DNA of 38,327 nt from an uncultured Lachnospiraceae bacterium (GTDB lineage: Bacteria > Bacillota > Clostridia > Lachnospirales > Lachnospiraceae), in the NCBI GenBank assembly GCA_949076555.1, contig CARUOB010000025.1, forward strand, positions 1 through 38,327, in the 5' to 3' direction. A program made the position numbers and the translations under genes. Positions 33,741-38,327 of this stretch are shown one piece after another; position 1 is the stretch's first letter, and every line of letters starts with the position of its first letter. The notes below the pieces were generated by a model that saw only the letters and a list, made by a program, of their open reading frames with translations, was not told the DNA's origin and ran no database searches.

Positions 33741-33824
33741 GTTGAAATTTCCGGAAGCGCCGGAGTTTCAACAAATATACGCGTCAGTTCGAGACCTTCC
33801 TGACGTAAAACAAAACTAAAGGAG
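33741..33824 (+). promoter_or_regulatory. preQ1-type riboswitch leader of queT
   Basis: A compact aptamer lies at 33782-33820: stem CGTCAG / CTGACG around a 12-base loop TTCGAGACCTTC, then an A-rich tail TAAAACAAAACTAA that runs into the AAAGGAG ribosome site. This is the architecture of preQ1 class I (short stem, loop with U at its start and an ACC segment, A-rich tail pairing back as a pseudoknot). Loop CCTT can also pair with AAGG of the ribosome site, so control is probably translational. A separate hairpin (GTTGAAA / TTTCAAC, 33741-33772) precedes it. The downstream gene is queT, the expected target. Confidence 0.72.
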
Positions 33825-33832
33825 ACAACTAC

Positions 33833-34384
33833 ATGAAAACACAACACACACAGGCGGTTTCTGTGAAAACCGCACACACTCATGCGCTCTTCATGGCGCA
33901 GGCGGCTATGATCGCCGCACTCTACATCGTATTGACCTTTATCGCAAACGCCTTCGGGCTGGCCAATTACGCTGTCCAAGTACGCTTCTCGGAAGCGCTC
34001 ACCGTTTTACCCTATTTTACGCCCGCTGCCATTCCGGGACTGTTTATCGGCTGCCTTTTAAGCAACATTCTGACAGGCTGTGCTCTGCCCGATATTGTTT
34101 TCGGCTCTCTGGCTACGCTGCTCGGCGCGCTCGGCACCTATGCCCTGCGGAAATGGAAATGGTGCGCACCGGTATGCCCGATTCTCGCCAATACCATTAT
34201 CGTGCCTCTTATATTGGTCTACGGCTATGGCCTGCTGATCGAAGGAATGACTCTGATACAGTGTCTTGGCTTCTACGCCCTGACCGTGGGCGCGGGGGAA
34301 ATTATCTCCTGCGGGATTCTTGGGATGATACTGTTTACGGCACTGGAGAAATATGCAGGCCGTATCTTTGTAGAAACCCGATAG
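33833..34384 (+). CDS. queT: QueT-family queuosine precursor transporter
   Basis: The 183-aa membrane protein has five or six hydrophobic segments. QVRFSEALTVLPYFTPAAIPG and GCLLSNILTG, DIVFGSLATLLGALGTY match the QueT family of ECF-type substrate-binding (S) components, which take up preQ1 or another queuosine precursor with a shared energising module encoded elsewhere. AAAGGAG lies eight bases before the ATG. A preQ1-type riboswitch in its leader supports the substrate. A strong terminator follows. Confidence 0.92.
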   Translation: MKTQHTQAVSVKTAHTHALFMAQAAMIAALYIVLTFIANAFGLANYAVQVRFSEALTVLPYFTPAAIPGLFIGCLLSNILTGCALPDIVFGSLATLLGALGTYALRKWKWCAPVCPILANTIIVPLILVYGYGLLIEGMTLIQCLGFYALTVGAGEIISCGILGMILFTALEKYAGRIFVETR

Positions 34385-34397
34385 TCAAAAATACTAC

Positions 34398-34434
34398 GCC
34401 CCCTGCAGCAGCTTTTTGCAGGGGGCGCCTTTTT
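34398..34434 (+). terminator. Terminator of queT
   Basis: GCCCCCTGCA (34398-34407) pairs with TGCAGGGGGC (34417-34426), followed by T5 at 34430-34434. It lies between the convergent queT and HAD genes. Confidence 0.88.
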
Positions 34435-34437
34435 CTC

Positions 34438-35100
34438 TCACAGCATATTCTCAAAATAATCCTTCACCTGAAGCAAATCCGCAAACACCGCCACACTTAA
34501 ACCTCGCATCTCCTCCGTCGCAGGCGTCATATCCGGCACCATAATGGGCCGCATTCCGGCGCTGTGCGCGGCGCGAATGCCGTTATAGGAATCCTCAATG
34601 GCATATGTATTTTCCGGCAGAACGCCCATGCGCTCGCATGTCATCAGATAAATGTCCGGGGCCGGTTTGCTGTTCTTTAGCAGGTCGCCGCCCACCACCA
34701 CCTGAAAATAATCGTAAAGTCCTGCCGCCTGCAACTCCTGCGTGACAGCGGCAAGTCTGGTGGAGGAGGCAAGCCCCAGCATAACCCTGTTTTTCGACAG
34801 ATATTCCAACAGTTCCTCCGCGCCCTTCTTCACCGGGATTCCCGCTTTTTCCGTGATCTCATGAAACAGCACAGAGCTTTCCTCACTGAACTTTTCGAAG
34901 GGAAAGTCCTCCCCGTAATGCTCGTAGACAATCTCCTGTGTGCGCACCTTATTCGTGCCGATACAGCGCATGAACACCTCCCTGATATCCGGGATTCCAT
35001 GCTTTTCGCCTACACGCTCCCAGCAGTCTAAAACCAGTCTTTCCGTGTCAAAAATAGTGCCGTCCATGTCAAAAATCACCGAGAAGTTCGTTTGCAGCAT
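34438..35100 (-). CDS. HAD-superfamily phosphatase, beta-phosphoglucomutase-like
   Basis: The 220-aa protein has HAD motif I FDMDGTIFDTE (about residues 9-19), motif II LASSTR, motif III Lys in NSKPAPDIY and motif IV IEDSYNGIRAAHSAGM, with the alpha-helical cap of the beta-phosphoglucomutase / phosphoglycolate phosphatase group. It should hydrolyse or isomerise a small phosphorylated sugar; which one is not readable. I chose the ATG at 35100, five bases after AAGGAGG; the longer frame reaches back into the preceding gene. It follows the 846-aa gene by 17 bases. Confidence 0.92.
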   Translation of the reverse strand: MLQTNFSVIFDMDGTIFDTERLVLDCWERVGEKHGIPDIREVFMRCIGTNKVRTQEIVYEHYGEDFPFEKFSEESSVLFHEITEKAGIPVKKGAEELLEYLSKNRVMLGLASSTRLAAVTQELQAAGLYDYFQVVVGGDLLKNSKPAPDIYLMTCERMGVLPENTYAIEDSYNGIRAAHSAGMRPIMVPDMTPATEEMRGLSVAVFADLLQVKDYFENML

Positions 35101-35117
35101 ATGCGCCTCCTTTTTCT

Positions 35118-37658
35118 TTATTCTTTTCTGATATAGGCGATGAACTGATTGCCATTCTCTTTCAGCCACTCTGTCGAATCATTCATGCCCCTCTTTTCCA
35201 ACGTCCCTGCCACCGGGTCCATCACTACAATGTTCAGCTCGTTAAAGCCTGTGATCAGCACCGCGTTTCCGTCCTCTAGCATGGCCAGCACGGGAATATC
35301 TTTATTTACATAGTACAAAACCGCGTCCAAACTGCATCCGGACAAATCCAGTATGGTACAGTTCGTCAGATCGCTCTCCAGAATATCCATCACGCTGTCC
35401 CCCTGATTCAGGCGTCTTTGCGTATTTCTGGAAATCCCCTCGAATTTTAGTATCGTGTCGAGACAGACCGCAAGCGAGCTCTCGCTCTCCGTCACCTCTT
35501 CCTCGGTAATCGCCATAATCTGATTGCGCGTGCTTCTCGTCTCCCTGCGCCACACATAATCTCCGTCGTCGTCCACAACCACGCCAGCCACCCGGTATGC
35601 CAGTTCTACCGCCCTGCCGGGATTGACAAAGAGATTTTCTATGCCGTTTTTACCATACACATAGAAGTAGCTTTCTGAAGGGCCGTCTCCCAGTTCTCCC
35701 ACAGAACGGTTTCCCTCAAACAGAATTTCTTTCGGCGTCAAAACCTTTAACCCCTTCGCGTCTATCTCGTCTTTCACCGTAATCTGGCAGATGGTTTCAT
35801 AAGTTTCGGTAACCACGAAGCCCAGCACATTATTGCCGCTTCTGACTTCCTCTGTATTCATAATCTGATCGGCCTGTGTCGGCACATAGCTTTCGCTCTC
35901 CGCATCGTACACAACTCTGGAAAGTGTGAGCTGATTCTCCTCAATCTCGCTCTCCACCACATAGACGTTTTCTTTCTGGTACGTCTTTAGTACGCTTCCG
36001 TCATCACTCTGGATTTTCAGACAATACATGGGAAAAGTCGTAATCCCCGTACTGTTCTCCCGGATGTCCTTCTTTTTGGCAAGACCGTAAATCAAATCTT
36101 CCCCCATAAATCCCACAACCGAAATATGCTCGCCTGCCCCTGCCCCAATCCTTGTCTGCATCTGTGTATTCAGATTCATCAGAATAAGGTCAGTGGCCGC
36201 GTAGAGATCATCGCCCTCCTGCCAGACGAGCATCTTATTGGATTCCGACACGTGGTAGCCGCCCTCTTTCAATCCAGTCACCACCGTCTGGAGGGAAAGG
36301 GTGCGCACATCCACCGCATATATGCTGCCGTCCAGCATAAAATAATAACTGCCCGTCCTACTTAAGTAGGAAAGTTTCTCTATATCCGTCTTTAAAAGCT
36401 CATAAGACTTATCGTATGGGATATAGGCCATCTCCTCCACGGTGTTCGCCACACTGTTATAAGCATAAAGCGCAACGCCCACACAGCCCTCATGGCGCCC
36501 TCTGTTCATATAGCCGTAGACCAGAAACAAAATATTCCCCGTCTCATCCACCGTCAGTACACGGATATCATGTCTGTCATACGCACTTCGCAGATCACTC
36601 AGTTCCTCCGTATTGCCGTAAAAGCTGAAAAGTCTGGCCAGTTTATTGTCTGTCACATTGTAGCTGTACAGCTTGTCCGCCACGGTAAAGGCAAATACAT
36701 TACCGCCGTCGCTCTCCTTAAGCTCCACATTCTCCCCTGTAATGCCAAGCACGATCTTATCATTTACATAGACCTCGGCTTCCTCGTCAAAAATCTGCTC
36801 CATGGTTCTCTCAAAGTCAAGAAGGTACATGCGGTCAGGCGTATACCGGATTCTGTAAAATTCGTTTACCCGGTAATAATCTGTCTTTCTTCCATTCTTT
36901 ATATTCACCAGATATTCCAGTTGAAAGGAGCCTGTCTGCTCCGCAAGCTCTCTGATGGTAATACACGGGTCCGTCACTCTCTTTACCGGCAGTTCGCCCC
37001 ATGTCACCTGATGAAAGCTGGAATGAATCGTCACTTTATGGAAAGTGGTATTATCCCCTTCCGCATTGGATTCCAGATACTTCGTCAGCTCCGCCGCCGC
37101 TTCCTTGTCGAATGTGCGCTCATGAAAATCCGTGATATAATCCAGCTTCTCGCGGACATGGAGCGAATCGCTTAAAACAATTCTCGAGTAGTATCTGACC
37201 GGCTCGCCGCCAGCCGGCGTAACGAGAAAAACCAGCATATATTCGGTATCATTCTCAATCAGATCCTTTAACGTGACAGAAAAGGAAATTTCGTCTTCGT
37301 TGATCTCATATTCTTCCACGGGGGTGCTCTCTACAAGCCGTTCACCGTCAAGGCTCCTCACCTCGAAGCCGATTGCATCAATCACCTGCCCGTAAGTATC
37401 CATCTTTACATCTATCTTTCTATCCTCACCGATGGGCTGAAGGTTGTCCCTCAAATAGGCGCTCTCCATACTCTGGGCATAGCCATGCAGACTCCCTACC
37501 CTGTAAGCGCCCACATACATGGACAGCACAGGGTAAGTCGCCTCACCCATCTCGGTCGTCATATCCGTATTTCCCTGATTCATTACCCTGCTTAAGATCA
37601 TCAGCGCAAACGCAAAGATACACCCCAGCAGCAGCCCCTTTATGATTGCTCTCTTCAT
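35118..37658 (-). CDS. Membrane-anchored protein with papain-like (C39-type) pseudo-peptidase end
   Basis: The 846-aa protein has an N-terminal anchor helix (about 6-25; IIKGLLLGCIFAFALMIL) and a large extracytoplasmic part. Residues of about 330-650 look like a WD/propeller-type beta repeat (LYSYNVTDNKLARLFSFYGN, ALYAYNSVANTVEEMAYIPY, IYAVDVRTLSLQTVVTGL). The last 130 residues resemble the C39-like papain fold (VCLDTILKFEGIS, DIPVLAMLEDGNAVLITGF, IVVMDPV). The usual catalytic Cys and His do not appear in place: the His of GHxVxxTG is Asn (GNAVLITG). It is probably a binding rather than cleaving domain. The AGGGG ribosome site is rather far upstream. Neighbours are a 124-aa unknown before it and the HAD gene after it. 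Function unknown. Confidence 0.82.
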   Translation of the reverse strand: MKRAIIKGLLLGCIFAFALMILSRVMNQGNTDMTTEMGEATYPVLSMYVGAYRVGSLHGYAQSMESAYLRDNLQPIGEDRKIDVKMDTYGQVIDAIGFEVRSLDGERLVESTPVEEYEINEDEISFSVTLKDLIENDTEYMLVFLVTPAGGEPVRYYSRIVLSDSLHVREKLDYITDFHERTFDKEAAAELTKYLESNAEGDNTTFHKVTIHSSFHQVTWGELPVKRVTDPCITIRELAEQTGSFQLEYLVNIKNGRKTDYYRVNEFYRIRYTPDRMYLLDFERTMEQIFDEEAEVYVNDKIVLGITGENVELKESDGGNVFAFTVADKLYSYNVTDNKLARLFSFYGNTEELSDLRSAYDRHDIRVLTVDETGNILFLVYGYMNRGRHEGCVGVALYAYNSVANTVEEMAYIPYDKSYELLKTDIEKLSYLSRTGSYYFMLDGSIYAVDVRTLSLQTVVTGLKEGGYHVSESNKMLVWQEGDDLYAATDLILMNLNTQMQTRIGAGAGEHISVVGFMGEDLIYGLAKKKDIRENSTGITTFPMYCLKIQSDDGSVLKTYQKENVYVVESEIEENQLTLSRVVYDAESESYVPTQADQIMNTEEVRSGNNVLGFVVTETYETICQITVKDEIDAKGLKVLTPKEILFEGNRSVGELGDGPSESYFYVYGKNGIENLFVNPGRAVELAYRVAGVVVDDDGDYVWRRETRSTRNQIMAITEEEVTESESSLAVCLDTILKFEGISRNTQRRLNQGDSVMDILESDLTNCTILDLSGCSLDAVLYYVNKDIPVLAMLEDGNAVLITGFNELNIVVMDPVAGTLEKRGMNDSTEWLKENGNQFIAYIRKE

Positions 37659-37676
37659 GTATTCATAATTCCCCTG

Positions 37677-38051
37677 TCAAAACTTCAAAACCCCGTTTTG
37701 ATTCATATGACGCTTTTTATAGATCTCGCCGCACAGCAATACCTGCACAAATTCCGAGATACGGTTCCAGTCCTGTTGTCCCGGTTCCGCGCTCTCATCC
37801 TGCTGCAGTTTTTCCACAACGACCCGTGTCAGCCGGTAAATCTGCCACTTATCGGGATATTCGTCGTAAATCATGCTGCCTTCATAGTCTAACCGATCCA
37901 GAATCTCCGCAATCACCTTCTGGTATTTCTTCGCCTCCGCGGGATACATCTCCTGCAGATATTCCAAGTCCCGTGTCACCGTATCCTGCTCCTGGTAGAA
38001 GAGCGGCATTGGATAAGCCATGTAAAACGGTAAAATTCTCGATTGTCTCAT
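37677..38051 (-). CDS. Hypothetical protein (124 aa)
   Basis: The protein begins MRQSRILPFYMAYPMPLFYQ and is rich in aromatic and charged residues with helical segments (TRDLEYLQEMYPAEAKKYQK; RLTRVVVEKLQQDES). It has a single Cys (LLCGEIYKKRH), no signal peptide and no membrane helix. I do not recognise it. The ATG has a weak site (GGTGAG) and a promoter-like pair upstream. It lies 18 bases before the 846-aa gene, so the two are probably co-transcribed. Confidence 0.75.
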   Translation of the reverse strand: MRQSRILPFYMAYPMPLFYQEQDTVTRDLEYLQEMYPAEAKKYQKVIAEILDRLDYEGSMIYDEYPDKWQIYRLTRVVVEKLQQDESAEPGQQDWNRISEFVQVLLCGEIYKKRHMNQNGVLKF

Positions 38052-38083
38052 ATACTCACCATGTTTATCAGTCGCTTTATTTT

Positions 38084-38112
38084 ATCATATGGCATGGTGG
38101 CCGGAACGTGAA
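38084..38112 (-). promoter_or_regulatory. Likely promoter of the 124-aa / 846-aa / HAD operon
   Basis: On the minus strand TTCACG (38107-38112) and TATGAT (38084-38089) are 17 bases apart, about 32 bases before the 124-aa start. The -35 is only a partial match. Confidence 0.5.
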
Positions 38113-38149
38113 AATTTTTATACTGCCGCATTACGCTGACGCAAATTTC

Positions 38150-38327
38150 CTATTTTTTTATCTTGAAATTTCCCACAAGTTGTTGGAGCATCGCCGCCTG
38201 ACTGGATAATTCCTGACTGGTAGCCGCGCTTTCCTGTGCCGTCGCGGAATTATTCTGCACCACACCGGATATCTGTTCAATCCCTGCGGCAATCTGCTCG
38301 ATTGCATCCGTCTGGTCCTCCACGGCG
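38150..38327 (-). CDS. Methyl-accepting chemotaxis protein, C-terminal fragment
   Basis: The minus-strand frame from the right edge to TAG at 38150 codes for 58 visible residues with the helical MCP pattern: EDQTDAIEQIAAGIEQISGV, then NNSATAQESAATSQELSSQA and a tail ending NFKIKK. The glutamine/alanine heptads are those of the cytoplasmic signalling bundle, with QESAATSQEL as a methylation-type segment. The N-terminal part, including any sensor domain, is outside the window. Confidence 0.9.
   Translation of the reverse strand, partial: AVEDQTDAIEQIAAGIEQISGVVQNNSATAQESAATSQELSSQAAMLQQLVGNFKIKK

Noticed and set aside
1..38327. CRISPR arrays, tRNA or rRNA genes, insertion sequences, prophage genes
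   Set aside because: Looked for and not seen: no regular spacer-repeat pattern, no cloverleaf-like segment in the gaps, no transposase or integrase motifs.

Overview
The window reads as chromosome of an endospore-forming, low-to-moderate GC Bacillota, most probably a Lachnospiraceae-type clostridium. Reasons: spoVT and spoVG, the glgC-glgD pair, the spoVG / pth / mfd neighbourhood, a DnaD-like plus DnaC-like loader pair, strong AGGAGG ribosome sites, and a very large InlB-repeat / beta-helix surface protein of the kind common in gut clostridia. I saw no rRNA, tRNA, insertion sequence, prophage or CRISPR array.

Layout. (1) 1-6826, minus strand: a three-gene cluster. Two tandem paralogues (512 and 850 aa) have a shared N-terminal module I do not recognise, InlB/MucBP-like repeats and no signal peptide; they are followed by a secreted beta-helix / cadherin-like protein that runs off the left edge. 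(2) 7207-10376: spoVT (minus), then a nitroreductase, a beta-carbonic anhydrase and an AEC-family transporter (plus). (3) 10449-14211, minus: alpha/beta hydrolase, a MurF-like ligase with a membrane domain, and a Ddl-like ligase, read from a good sigma-A promoter. (4) 14461-16136, minus: a 33-aa mini-protein and an MqsR-like toxin with a zinc-finger/HTH/Panacea antitoxin. (5) 16350-21109, minus: PAS-GAF-GGDEF protein, a cytoplasmic GH13 glucosidase, and an ECF sigma operon with two membrane proteins. (6) 21309-28626, minus: glgC-glgD, spoVG, a 63-aa conserved-looking protein, pth and mfd. (7) 28735-34384, plus: murC (without a usable ATG start), a cluster of DnaA-box-like 9-mers, dnaD-like and dnaC-like genes, an extended PRPP synthetase, then a preQ1-type leader and queT. 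(8) 34438-38327, minus: MCP C-terminus, a 124-aa unknown, an 846-aa membrane-anchored protein with a papain-like pseudo-peptidase end, and a HAD phosphatase.

How they fit together: cell-wall precursor synthesis (murC, murF-like, ddl), glycogen metabolism (glgC, glgD, perhaps the GH13 enzyme), replication initiation (dnaD-like, dnaC-like and the DnaA boxes), repair and translation quality control (mfd, pth), and sporulation regulation (spoVG, spoVT) are core functions. The accessory and most novel material is the left-end surface cluster, the toxin-antitoxin locus with its adjacent mini-gene, and the ECF sigma operon. All assignments come from reading motifs; no database search was possible.
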